Source of the DNA: Prosthecobacter sp.
GTDB lineage: Bacteria > Verrucomicrobiota > Verrucomicrobiia > Verrucomicrobiales > Verrucomicrobiaceae
DNA: 62,354 nt
Reading direction: 5' to 3'
NCBI RefSeq assembly: GCF_014879935.1
Contig: NZ_JACSRD010000167.1
Coordinates: 1-62,354, forward strand
In this document: piece by piece, positions 1-7,903 of the stretch
Position numbering within the stretch: position 1 is the first letter of the stretch
How the letters are laid out: every line of letters starts with the position of its first letter
Translations under genes and position numbers: made by a program
Notes under the pieces: model-generated
Databases searched by the model: none
Seen by the model: only the letters and a program-made list of their open reading frames with translations
Told to the model about the DNA's origin: nothing

Positions 1-630
1 GCCGACACCGGTGACCGCCACGGCATGTTTTGAGAATTCCAGGCCTGCTCTCTTGTACGCAGCCTCGGCCTCGAGCATGCCATTGCGTGTTTCCTTGGTG
101 CCTCCGGACTTGGAAATGACCAGCGTGAGAGTTGTGGCCAGCCCGGAGCCTATTTCTGCCAGCACGCGATCCATGCCATCGGGATCAGTGTTGTCGAAAA
201 ACGAAATGGACATGGGCGGATTGGCGGGCGTGATGGCCTGCGCCACCAACTGCGGCCCCAGCGCCGAACCACCGATGCCGACGACCAGCACGCGGCTGAA
301 CTTTGTGCCATTGGCGGCCTTGATCGCACCAGCATGCACATCGGCAGCGAATTTCAGCGCCGCGTCGAGGGTCTCGTCGATTTCCTTCTTCAGGACCGCT
401 TCAGGGGCGAGTTTCGAGTCGCGCAGCCAGTAGTGGCCGACCATGCGGTTTTCGTCCGGGTTGGCGATGGCTCCGGCTTCGAGATCCTTCATCGCTTTGA
501 ACGCGTGATCGATCTTTCCGGCCATCCGGGTGAAAAGGCTGTCCTCGAATGCCATGCGACTGATGTCGATGGAGAATCCGATGCTTGAATAACGGACGAA
601 ATACTTCTGAAAGCGATCCCAGTGGCTCAT
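1..630 (-). CDS. pgi: Glucose-6-phosphate isomerase, partial (3' end beyond window)
   Basis: Interconverts glucose 6-phosphate and fructose 6-phosphate in glycolysis/gluconeogenesis, in the cytoplasm. Reading from an ATG at 630, the frame stays open for 210 codons to the window edge, so only the N-terminal part is present. It begins MSHWDRFQKYF and contains the sugar-isomerase (SIS) signatures GIGGSALGPQ and SKSGGTKET that bind the phosphosugar. The C-terminal catalytic residues lie outside the window. It is divergent from the Dabb-domain gene across a 148-bp intergenic stretch in which I see no clear element. Family assignment is firm because the motif order and spacing match Pgi. Confidence 0.93.
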   Translation of the reverse strand, partial: MSHWDRFQKYFVRYSSIGFSIDISRMAFEDSLFTRMAGKIDHAFKAMKDLEAGAIANPDENRMVGHYWLRDSKLAPEAVLKKEIDETLDAALKFAADVHAGAIKAANGTKFSRVLVVGIGGSALGPQLVAQAITPANPPMSISFFDNTDPDGMDRVLAEIGSGLATTLTLVISKSGGTKETRNGMLEAEAAYKRAGLEFSKHAVAVTGVG

Positions 631-778
631 GAGCAGTGATGATGGAGGTTTGAGTGGGTGGTGTCGGGCGTGTTGCGGCTGGGCACGTTTGAGGCGTCAA
701 AAAGCACTTCCCATGCCGTGCTGCAACCACTTTGCCCGACGTTGACGTGAGGCGCTGTCTGCGACACCCTCGACGGCC

Positions 779-1150
779 ATGAAATCTCTCGCCATCGCAT
801 TTTTCGCCATCGCATTCATCATGACTTCCTCCCTCGCCGCCGCCGAAGCTCCCTACCGCCATGTCGTACTGTTCAAATTCAAGGACAGCGCCACGCCTGA
901 GCAGGTCCAAGGCATCGAAAAGGCGTTCGGCGAACTGGCAAAGAAGATCGACACGGTGAAGGGCTATGAGTGGGGCACCAATGTGAGCCCGGAAGGACTC
1001 AACGACGGCTTCACGCACTGCTTCTTTGTCACGTTCTCTGACAAGGCCGGCCTCGAAGTTTATCTGCCACACGCGGAGCACCAGGCCTTCGTGGCGAAGC
1101 TGAAGCCGCTGCTCGACAAGGTCTGCGTGGTGGACTACGTCGCGAAGTAA
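779..1150 (+). CDS. Secreted stress-responsive A/B-barrel (Dabb) domain protein
   Basis: Small 123-aa protein with an N-terminal signal peptide (MKSLAIAFFAIAF, likely cut after SLAAAEA) followed by one Dabb domain: the typical opening RHVVLFKFKD, a helix with VQGIEKAFGEL, and a closing strand near CVVDYVAK. Dabb domains form dimeric ferredoxin-like barrels; some members are enzymes, but many bacterial ones have no known role. Export to the periplasm or outside is inferred from the signal peptide. It converges on the ThiF-type gene with only two bases between the stops. No substrate can be named. Confidence 0.8.
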   Translation: MKSLAIAFFAIAFIMTSSLAAAEAPYRHVVLFKFKDSATPEQVQGIEKAFGELAKKIDTVKGYEWGTNVSPEGLNDGFTHCFFVTFSDKAGLEVYLPHAEHQAFVAKLKPLLDKVCVVDYVAK

Positions 1151-1152
1151 GT

Positions 1153-1935
1153 TCAGCCGCAAACGGGACAGCCAGGGCGTTTCGGCAGCCGCACATGCCG
1201 GAAGCGCATGGAACCCAAGTCCATCGACAACAGTGTGCCTGCAAGGGGTTCGCCGACACCGGTGATCAGTTTGATCACCTCCATGGCTCCGATGCACGCC
1301 GCTGTGCCGGAAACAGCTCCAAACACCGGAAACTGGCGTTTCCATGTGGGCGGCACCTCGGGGACATAACAGGCGAGGCATCCCGTGTGTCCGGGCACAA
1401 ACGTGGTCACAGTAGCCTCCAGCGTGTGCATGGCGCATTCGACCATCGGCTTCCGCGCCCGGAATGCGGCGGCATTCAGCGCCAGACGCTCTTGAAACAT
1501 GGGGGCGGCGCTCATGATCACATCTGCCTCGCCAACCAGCCGCTCCGCATTTTCATCGTTGACGTTTTCGGCGATGCCAATGACCTCGCAACGCGGGTTC
1601 AACTCGCGCAAGCGACGGACAATCGACTCCATGCGCGGCAGGCCGATGTGTTCGTGCGTTTGCAGGAGCTGGCGGTTCAGGTCCCCAGGCTTCAAACAGC
1701 CGGCGTGAGCGAGCACCAGCCTGCCGACACCAGCGGCAGCCAGTTCCAGCGCCACCACACCGCCAAGGCCACCCACGCGTGAAACAAAGACCGAAGCCGC
1801 CTTGAGTTTGCGCTGGCCTTCCTCCCCGACTCCGGGCACCCACATCTGCCATTCATAAACAGAGCGTTCTTCTTCGGTCAGCAGGGGCAGGTCGGGCATG
1901 GATTTGACAGCGAGATGAGAACGGGTGGCAGGCAT
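1153..1935 (-). CDS. ThiF/MoeB/HesA-family adenylyltransferase-like protein (E1-like)
   Basis: Resembles proteins that adenylate the C-terminal glycine of ubiquitin-like sulfur carriers such as ThiS or MoaD. The opening TEEERSVYEWQMW and GEEGQRKLKAA is typical of the family, followed by a nucleotide-binding loop GGLGG, the conserved LNRQ, and two zinc-type CxxC pairs, CLAC and the C-terminal CPVC. The usual acidic residue after the second strand (VD in MoeB) is replaced by LAHAG, so activity is uncertain. I chose the ATG at 1935 because an AAGG lies five bases upstream; 1899 and 2037 are alternative ATGs. No carrier protein, sulfurtransferase or thiamin/molybdopterin gene is adjacent, so the partner is unknown. 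Confidence 0.8.
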   Translation of the reverse strand: MPATRSHLAVKSMPDLPLLTEEERSVYEWQMWVPGVGEEGQRKLKAASVFVSRVGGLGGVVALELAAAGVGRLVLAHAGCLKPGDLNRQLLQTHEHIGLPRMESIVRRLRELNPRCEVIGIAENVNDENAERLVGEADVIMSAAPMFQERLALNAAAFRARKPMVECAMHTLEATVTTFVPGHTGCLACYVPEVPPTWKRQFPVFGAVSGTAACIGAMEVIKLITGVGEPLAGTLLSMDLGSMRFRHVRLPKRPGCPVCG

Positions 1936-2118
1936 GGAACCTTGAAGCGAAAACTTTTCTCCAACATTTTTCAACACTTGTCCACGCACCATCACTAACG
2001 TCTTCAACAGTTCATGCAGGGCGTCAAACCCCTCCATAGACTGGGTCTTGAGAGTGATTGGTTGTTAACTGAAACCCTGCCTTCAACAAGCAGGACTAAG
2101 TTGAGGTTGATCAAACCA

Positions 2119-2151
2119 GGGGCCGGACGGAATCGGGAGCCGTCCGGCCCC
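2119..2151 (-). terminator. Stem-loop downstream of ispE, probable terminator
   Basis: A perfect 12-bp GC-rich stem (2119-2130 with 2140-2151) closes a 9-base loop. It lies 36 bases after the ispE stop on the minus strand. The U-tract on the minus side is poor (TGGTTTG), while the plus side is followed by AAATTTTTA, so it might act mainly as an mRNA 3' barrier or terminate in both directions. It also lies upstream of the ThiF-type gene, whose promoter must then be between it and the start. Confidence 0.6.
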
Positions 2152-2187
2152 AAATTTTTATGAGTGATCAACTGGTGGGCCGCTGGA

Positions 2188-3027
2188 TCAAACCGCTGTG
2201 GAAGTCACCTGAATCCAGGATGTGCCGCCACAATACTCGCGGGCCTTCTCCGCCAGATCGGCGGCCGCTGCCGGACTTTCTGTGACAGCGAACATGGTGC
2301 TTCCTGAACCCGACATGAGCGCCGCACTCACTTCACCGTGCTCCAGCAGCCAGTTTTTGAGCGTGGGAAGAAGCAGGAATTTCTCGAACACGGGACGCTC
2401 GAGGTCATTCACCATCGTTCCCCAGGGGCAAAGTTGCGGAGCGTAAAGCACGCTGGGAACTTCCTTTGATTCCGCCCACCGTTTATAGGCCCATGGAGTG
2501 GGAATCGGGAAGGGCGGTTTGATCAAGACCAGTGGCAATTCCCACGAGAACTCAGCCGGAGCCACCTGTTCACCACGTCCCGAACCATCCGCAGCGGGGG
2601 TGTCCAGCAGGAAGCAAGGGACGTCCGAGCCGATCTGGGCGCCGATTTGAATCAGTTGCTCCCGGGTCAGCGGTGTCCCGGTCAATTCATTGCAGGCCTC
2701 CAGCACTGTGGCCGCATTGCTGCTGCCTCCGCCGAGCCCGGCTCCTGCGGGGATCTTTTTTTCCAAATGAATGCGCCAGGATGATCGCCTGCCGGTGCGC
2801 GATTCGAAGGCGCGCAGAGCTTTGATCGCGAGATTGGATTCATCCAGTGGCACGGTGGGATCGGAACACGTGAGCGCCACCTGGTCGCCGGTGCCTTCAT
2901 GGGTGATCTCCACAGTGTCGCCCAGCGTGAGTCGGCAAAGGCGCGTCTGAACCTCGTGGAAGCCGTCTTCGCGCTTTCCGAGGATGCGAAGCCAGAGATT
3001 GATTTTGGCAGGGGAAAAGCAGGTCAT
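2188..3027 (-). CDS. ispE: 4-diphosphocytidyl-2-C-methyl-D-erythritol kinase
   Basis: Phosphorylates the 2-hydroxyl of CDP-methylerythritol in the non-mevalonate (MEP) isoprenoid pathway. It is a GHMP-family kinase of about 279 aa, the usual length. It starts MTCFSPAKINLWL (substrate-binding PAKINL), carries the ATP-binding PAGAGLGGGSSNAA, and has the third GHMP motif MSGSGSTMFAV near the C-terminus. The ATG at 3027 is preferred over an in-frame TTG at 3036 because the PAKINL motif normally begins within ten residues of the start. It follows the pgeF-like gene by five bases, so the two are probably co-transcribed, and a strong hairpin lies downstream. Confidence 0.95.
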   Translation of the reverse strand: MTCFSPAKINLWLRILGKREDGFHEVQTRLCRLTLGDTVEITHEGTGDQVALTCSDPTVPLDESNLAIKALRAFESRTGRRSSWRIHLEKKIPAGAGLGGGSSNAATVLEACNELTGTPLTREQLIQIGAQIGSDVPCFLLDTPAADGSGRGEQVAPAEFSWELPLVLIKPPFPIPTPWAYKRWAESKEVPSVLYAPQLCPWGTMVNDLERPVFEKFLLLPTLKNWLLEHGEVSAALMSGSGSTMFAVTESPAAAADLAEKAREYCGGTSWIQVTSTAV

Positions 3028-3032
3028 GATGA

Positions 3033-3695
3033 TCAAACAAGGCGGCCGAGTAGAGCCAGCATGCGGCCCGTGCGGCCTTTTTCCATCCGGTAGGAGTAAA
3101 AGCGATGCAAATCGGAAGATGTGCAGATGCCCGTGTCATGGATTTGACTTCCTGGCACTCCCGCATCCCGCGCCTGCTGGCGGATCATCGCGGCAAAATC
3201 GAGCTCGTAAGCTGGTGGACGGATGCACGGGCTGAGCTGGACGTGCAGATCGGCCGGGTCTGTGCCGTAATGCTGCCTCATTTTCTCAATGGCTCGGGTT
3301 GTGATGCCGAGTTCGGATCCTTTCTTGCCTGAATGCACCACACCGAAGGCCCCCGTGCGTGGATCTGCCAGATAAACAGCGCAGCAGTCAGCCACATAGA
3401 CGCCAATCACGAGTCCGGGGGAATCGCTCACCATGCCGTCCGCGCCGGGGACGATTTGATCGGGAGGAGCGTTCAGCGCAGCCACTTCGCATCCATGCAC
3501 CTGCTCGGCGATGCACAGTGAGTTGCCTTTGAATCCAAGTTCCTCCGCCTGCTGCCGGTGCCAGGCCAGGAGGCGCTCCACGACCACGTCCCGCTCGTCA
3601 TTCACGGCGATGGCGGGGTGACGAAGCGTGAATCGGTGGGCAAATCCAGGGAGCATCTCCAGGGCGGGAAAGGACATCCAGGGTGCGTCGGTCAT
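3033..3695 (-). CDS. pgeF: PgeF/YfiH-family (multicopper polyphenol oxidase-like, laccase-domain) protein
   Basis: Members of this family act as purine nucleoside phosphorylases/adenosine deaminases and as peptidoglycan-editing factors. The zinc-site motifs are visible: EQVHG, VADCCAVYLAD and a HxG motif, and the C-terminal FYSYRMEKGRTGR matches the family end. The usual HAGWRG is HSGKKG here, keeping the histidine and glycine but losing the W-R pair. An ATG at 3695 is chosen; a GTG at 3710 would add five residues but overlaps the MarR terminator. It sits directly upstream of ispE with a five-base gap. The family is clear; the exact catalytic role is inferred. Confidence 0.85.
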   Translation of the reverse strand: MTDAPWMSFPALEMLPGFAHRFTLRHPAIAVNDERDVVVERLLAWHRQQAEELGFKGNSLCIAEQVHGCEVAALNAPPDQIVPGADGMVSDSPGLVIGVYVADCCAVYLADPRTGAFGVVHSGKKGSELGITTRAIEKMRQHYGTDPADLHVQLSPCIRPPAYELDFAAMIRQQARDAGVPGSQIHDTGICTSSDLHRFYSYRMEKGRTGRMLALLGRLV

Positions 3696-3710
3696 CGCGC
3701 TGTTTGCCAC

Positions 3711-3750
3711 GAAAACAAAAGAGGCGCACGGACAAAAACCGGGGCGCCTC
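3711..3750 (-). terminator. Intrinsic terminator of the MarR-family gene
   Basis: On the minus strand, the 7-bp arms GAGGCGC/GCGCCTC (3744-3750 with 3721-3727) are followed by TTTTGTTTTC. It begins 23 bases after the MarR stop and ends just before the pgeF-like start, separating the regulator transcript from pgeF-ispE. Confidence 0.75.
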
Positions 3751-3772
3751 TTTAAAAAAGGAGTGCTTCAGG

Positions 3773-4225
3773 TCAACGCACGGCGGCGGTGTCCAGCGCA
3801 CGATACGAACTCATGAAACTTGCGGCATCCTCGGAGGAGGTTTCACTCATCGCGTCGGCGATCTGGTTCTGCAGCTCGTCACGCAGGCGGCTGACGAGTT
3901 CGATGCCTCGGGAGGTGATGCGTACGAGCACTTTGCGACGGTCGTCGATGGCGTGCGTGCGTTCCATGTAGCCAAGCTTTTCAAGACGGTCCACCAGACC
4001 GGTGGCGGCAGCGGTGGAGTGCCCCATCTTCCGAGCGATGTCGGTCATGGTCAGCTCCTTGGAGGTGGCCAAGTAGCTGAGGAGGAAGAACTGGGCGAAG
4101 GAGATATTGTCCCGGTTGAGCTCTCGGGAGAGGTTCAGCAAGAACTCGCGCTGACTGAACAGAATGAAGTCTGCCAGCTTGGCGTGGTCTTTGGCTGGTG
4201 GTTTGGGGCCGGTAATCATAGACAT
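3773..4225 (-). CDS. MarR-family transcriptional regulator
   Basis: DNA-binding protein of about 150 aa with a winged helix-turn-helix: LTMTDIARKMGHSTAAAT is the HTH and the wing follows with MERTHAIDDRRKVLVRIT, where DxR is the MarR hallmark. Flanking helices should form the dimer interface. The start at 4225 (MSMITG) is preferred because AGGA lies a few bases upstream; the frame extends further but into AT-rich promoter DNA. A good -10 sequence and a dedicated terminator suggest a monocistronic transcript. The ligand is unknown. The MFS gene upstream on the same strand is a possible target, which is inference only. Confidence 0.88.
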   Translation of the reverse strand: MSMITGPKPPAKDHAKLADFILFSQREFLLNLSRELNRDNISFAQFFLLSYLATSKELTMTDIARKMGHSTAAATGLVDRLEKLGYMERTHAIDDRRKVLVRITSRGIELVSRLRDELQNQIADAMSETSSEDAASFMSSYRALDTAAVR

Positions 4226-4262
4226 TGGGTCCTGGGAGCTATGGGTTCCGAGAAAATCTCGA

Positions 4263-4268
4263 ATTATA
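4263..4268 (-). promoter_or_regulatory. Candidate -10 box for the MarR gene
   Basis: A perfect TATAAT on the minus strand lies about 38 bases upstream of the chosen ATG, inside a markedly AT-rich stretch (about 4250-4370) that contrasts with the GC-rich surroundings. No consensus -35 at 17 bp is evident. The region is also where a MarR autoregulatory operator would be expected. Confidence 0.45.
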
Positions 4269-4451
4269 GGTAATGTAACAACTATCGAAGGTAGGATCAA
4301 GATAAAATCATAGAATCCATAAATTTATACTCATTCAGGCTAAAGAGCTTCTTATTTCTGAGAGGTTAATATGGGTGAATTATTATCCGCGAAATGATTC
4401 CTGGCAAGGAAAGAAATCTCACAGGGGTCCGGCACCACGGCCGCAGGCAGG

Positions 4452-5990
4452 TCACTGTAGCGCCTTGCCCTTCGTTTCCGGGGCGAACCAGATCACGACC
4501 ATGCCGACCAAATAGACGCACGTGAGGATCGAATACGCGTTGGCGGCGGCTTGCACCGGCGTGATGGCGTCCTTGGTGAAAAGGCCCATCAAGTTCCCCA
4601 GTTGCAACGCGCCGATCGCTGCAATGAGGCGGCCGAAGTTGAAGCAGAAGCCCTGACCAGTCGCTCTCACACTGGTCGGGAACAACTCGGGGAAGTAGAG
4701 CGGGAAGAAGCCGTAGAACGATGCCGTGATGCCCCCCAGCAAGAAGGCGCTGAGCAGCAGCGAGGTCGGAATGCTTTCGCCTGTGAACGGAACATTGACC
4801 CGGAAGAAGGCGAGGGATGCAGCAAGACTTGTCACGCAAAGCAAGGTGTAGGTGACGCGGCGGCCCAGTTTGTCGGCCACGAGCGGTGTGATCAGCGTCA
4901 CCAGGATGGCTCCAAGGGCCGTTGCGATCACGACATAGTCGATTATGGGAAGGGAACTGCCCTTCGGTGCCAGATCGGATGCCCAACGGGCTGCTTGCTG
5001 CGCCGATCCCCAGGTTCCCAGCAACGCCACAGCCGCCAAACTGGCCCCGACGAGCAGATTGCGCATGATCGATCCATGCTCGGCCGCATCCGTGCTGCCG
5101 GCCGCCATCGAACGGCTCATGTATTGGCGCACCGGGTGCAAGTAGCCCCACAAGGCCACCGCGAGGCCCGCCACGGTGACGATGGTGGCGATCCAGCCGC
5201 CCCAGGCGCACATGGGTGACCAAACATAGATGATCATCAGCGCAGACAGGCAGGCAATCAGCACGCCGACGAGGTCCATCGTCGCCCAATGAGACGTTCC
5301 ACCGGACTTTTTCTCTTCCTCCCATTTATGCGATTCCGGGACGAAAACCAGGATGAAGAAGTTGATCAGGGCGGGCAGGGCGCTGCTGACGGCGATGAAT
5401 CGCCAGGCACGGTTGTGCAGCAGGTATTCCGTGTTCTCCGGCGAAAGTCCCATCGCATGAATCCAGCCAGTCACCACTTCAAGACTCGCGTTCAACTGCC
5501 AGCTGATCAGGCCGGTGAGCAGAAAGCCGATGTTCGAGGCCGCTCCGATCATTCCTGCGATCCACGCACGGTTTTTGCCGCCCCAAATCTCGTTCACCAA
5601 GGCCACGCCGAGCGCCCACTCGCCACCCATGCCGAGCGAGGCGACAAAGCGCAAGCCGGCGAAGTGCCAGGCCTCCGTCACGAAGGCGCACAGGCCGCTG
5701 AAGATGGCATAGGTGAATATTGCCAGTGTCATGGCCTTCACCCGGCCCAGTTTGTCCCCCAGCCAGCCAAACAGCACGCCGCCCGTGGCCGCACCCACCA
5801 GGAAAACAGCGATGATCACAGTGAACCAGTCCACGTGCTCCTTCGCAGGAGCGCCCGGCAGCAGATCCTGCAGCGCTGGTTTGCCGATCAGCGGAAACAA
5901 GCCCATTTCAAAACCGTCGAACAGCCAGCCAAGGAATGCAGCGATCAGGGCGGCCACGGCGCCACGGGAGGAGGATTTGGATTGAGTCAT
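4452..5990 (-). CDS. MFS transporter (metabolite:H+ symporter type)
   Basis: Inner-membrane major facilitator of about 512 aa with roughly twelve hydrophobic segments. The first begins at AALIAAFLGWLFDGFEMGLF, the characteristic loop 2-3 motif is GWLGDKLGRVKAM, and a second copy (ADKLGRRVTY) occurs in the C-terminal half. The opening FDGFEMG resembles the sugar/organic-acid proton symporter branch. There is a long central loop between helices 6 and 7 with ESHKWEEEKKSGG. The ATG at 5990 (MTQSKSSS) is preferred over an upstream ATG at 6050 because it gives a normal-length N-terminus. The substrate cannot be determined from the sequence. Confidence 0.87.
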   Translation of the reverse strand: MTQSKSSSRGAVAALIAAFLGWLFDGFEMGLFPLIGKPALQDLLPGAPAKEHVDWFTVIIAVFLVGAATGGVLFGWLGDKLGRVKAMTLAIFTYAIFSGLCAFVTEAWHFAGLRFVASLGMGGEWALGVALVNEIWGGKNRAWIAGMIGAASNIGFLLTGLISWQLNASLEVVTGWIHAMGLSPENTEYLLHNRAWRFIAVSSALPALINFFILVFVPESHKWEEEKKSGGTSHWATMDLVGVLIACLSALMIIYVWSPMCAWGGWIATIVTVAGLAVALWGYLHPVRQYMSRSMAAGSTDAAEHGSIMRNLLVGASLAAVALLGTWGSAQQAARWASDLAPKGSSLPIIDYVVIATALGAILVTLITPLVADKLGRRVTYTLLCVTSLAASLAFFRVNVPFTGESIPTSLLLSAFLLGGITASFYGFFPLYFPELFPTSVRATGQGFCFNFGRLIAAIGALQLGNLMGLFTKDAITPVQAAANAYSILTCVYLVGMVVIWFAPETKGKALQ

Positions 5991-6048
5991 GGTTCGGGAA
6001 GGTCGGAGCAAACGGCAGCTTGAGCGCAGTTCTACACCAGAGGCGAGC

Positions 6049-6080
6049 AAAAAAACGGGCCGCTGAAACTCAGCGGCCCG
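6049..6080 (-). terminator. Strong intrinsic terminator
   Basis: A perfect 11-bp stem (6056-6066 with 6070-6080) with a three-base loop is followed on the minus strand by seven T residues (6055-6049). It lies 29 bases after the stop of the cytochrome/FGE-like gene and ends that transcript before the MFS gene. Confidence 0.9.
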
Positions 6081-6108
6081 TGGCAGTCAAACTGTGTTGT
6101 GCTTGCGT

Positions 6109-7833
6109 TTACTCTTTCGCCACACCGTTGTTCCATGCGGCGAACATTTCCTCCGCGGTCGGAATTTCGAGCGGACGCACAATTCGGAAACCGAGCCAGG
6201 TCGCGTCGGTCAGATACCAGATGCTTTTCGGGAGCTGCGGATCCTGCTGCTTCCAGAGCGGATCGGAGGCCTTGCGGGCGGCGCTGCGGCACAGTTCCGG
6301 ATCGTCGTCGTAGGTGCCGCCCCGGGCCACATGCGGATACGGCGTCTTGGAGCGCACCCAGTCGTTGCCCAGGATGGACGCCGCAGGGGTGGTTGGCGTG
6401 TATTGGTCCAGGCACCACTCGCAAACGTTCCCATAGATGTCGTAAAGGCCCCATGGGTTGGGCTTCTTGGCGCCGACCTTCGAATACTGAAAGTTCGGCG
6501 CATTGTCGAAATACCACGCGTAATCTTTGAGCTGCGCAGCGTCATCGCCGAAGAAGTAGGCGGTCTTCGTGCCGGCGCGGGCGGCGTATTCCCACTCCGC
6601 TTCCGTCGGCAGACGATAGAAGTGGCCGGTCTGGGCGCTCAGCCACTGGCAGTACTTGTTCGCCGCATGCTGCGTCATGCAGATCGCCGGGAAACGTTCA
6701 CGTCCCATGCCGAAGTCCATCGGTTGATACGGCGGCGTCGGCTGTGAGATCAGCTCTTCAGGCTTGTCGGTCGGACTCCAGACCTGGCGGGAGCCATCCT
6801 TGTTGCGGCCGACGCTGGTCAGTTGGAAGGGCTCATACTCGTCCCAGGTGATCTCATACTGTCCCATCCAGAACGGTTTGATCGCCTTGTTCACCTGCGG
6901 CCCTTCGTCATCACTGCGGCCTTCCTCATTCTCAGGGCTGCCCATGGTGAATTCACCGCTCTTGATCACCACCATGCTGTACGGTGCGCCTGTTTTGGGT
7001 ACTTTGGCCTCGTAAGGCTTCATGTCTGCCTCCTTTTTCTCCTGGGACGTCTTCACGATGAAGGCGTGGATCTTCTTCACCAGTTCCAGGTTGTCCGGAT
7101 TGTTGGTGGCCGGACCCTTCTTCTCCTTCGCGGTCAGTTTCACGTCATCCGGCCAGGGAGCGCCCTGCTCGATCCAAAGTTTCAGGTAGTTGATGTCCTC
7201 CTTGCTCAAGGGACCGCCGCTCTTCTTCGGCGGCATGAGGTCGTCCTCATCGGCTGCCAGGGTGGTCAGATGATAAATCGCGCTCTGCTTCAGGTCGAAG
7301 GGCACGATGTTCGGGGCGTTCTCACCACTTTCGAAGGCTTCCTTCTTGGTGGTGATGATCCAATCGCCCTTTGCTTTGTCCGCATTGTGGCAGGACACGC
7401 AGTTTTGCTCCAGGATCGGCTGGATGTGCTTCTCGAACTTGATGCGCGGCGTCTGCTCCAGCACCACGCCGGCAGGCCAGTCGGCCCCTTGCTCGATCCA
7501 GGCCTTGATCACCTCGATCTGGCTTTTTTCCAGCATGCCTTCCTTCTTCGGCGGCATCACCATGTCATCCTCGGCATCCAGGATCAGCGTTGTGTAGATT
7601 GCGCTCTTCTTCACGTCGCCTGGGGTCAGTCCGGGGCCGTTTTCGTTGCCCTTTTTGATGTCCTCCAGCGTGTGCATGCGGAAGTCACCCTTGTCCTCCT
7701 TCGCGCCATGGCAGTGCGTGCACGCGCCTTCCAGCAGCGGCTTGATCTGCTTGTTGAAATCAATCTTCTCCGCGGCGCCGAGCAGCGCGGGAGCCAGGGC
7801 TAGGGTGGAAACAAAGGTTCGGGCGAATGACAT
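6109..7833 (-). CDS. Exported cytochrome c (planctomycete type) fused to formylglycine-generating-enzyme-like domain
   Basis: Protein of about 574 aa. A signal peptide (MSFARTFVSTLALAPALLGAAE) is followed by two cytochrome c-like modules, each with a haem-attachment motif (CTHCH and CVSCH) and a MPPKK segment with possible axial ligands. The C-terminal half is a SUMF1/FGE-sulfatase domain: MVVIKSGEFTMGSPENE, then TEAEWEYAARAGT, YDIYGNVCEW and GGTYDDDPELCRSAARKAS. Such domains are often not enzymes but sugar- or protein-binding folds. The architecture is common in Planctomycetes and Verrucomicrobia. A role in periplasmic electron transfer or polymer handling is inference. The start at 7833 gives a clean signal peptide; an ATG at 7851 is also possible. 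Confidence 0.85.
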   Translation of the reverse strand: MSFARTFVSTLALAPALLGAAEKIDFNKQIKPLLEGACTHCHGAKEDKGDFRMHTLEDIKKGNENGPGLTPGDVKKSAIYTTLILDAEDDMVMPPKKEGMLEKSQIEVIKAWIEQGADWPAGVVLEQTPRIKFEKHIQPILEQNCVSCHNADKAKGDWIITTKKEAFESGENAPNIVPFDLKQSAIYHLTTLAADEDDLMPPKKSGGPLSKEDINYLKLWIEQGAPWPDDVKLTAKEKKGPATNNPDNLELVKKIHAFIVKTSQEKKEADMKPYEAKVPKTGAPYSMVVIKSGEFTMGSPENEEGRSDDEGPQVNKAIKPFWMGQYEITWDEYEPFQLTSVGRNKDGSRQVWSPTDKPEELISQPTPPYQPMDFGMGRERFPAICMTQHAANKYCQWLSAQTGHFYRLPTEAEWEYAARAGTKTAYFFGDDAAQLKDYAWYFDNAPNFQYSKVGAKKPNPWGLYDIYGNVCEWCLDQYTPTTPAASILGNDWVRSKTPYPHVARGGTYDDDPELCRSAARKASDPLWKQQDPQLPKSIWYLTDATWLGFRIVRPLEIPTAEEMFAAWNNGVAKE

Positions 7834-7903
7834 GGGTCGTGCGGATAGCATAGGCTTGTGGGGATGTCCAATACGGGAAAACCACCTGTACATTACGACC
7901 GCA

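Noticed and set aside
401..1438. 345-codon minus-strand frame across pgi, the Dabb gene and the ThiF gene
   Set aside because: Overlaps three supported genes in another frame; it has no motif and is rich in cysteine, histidine and arginine.
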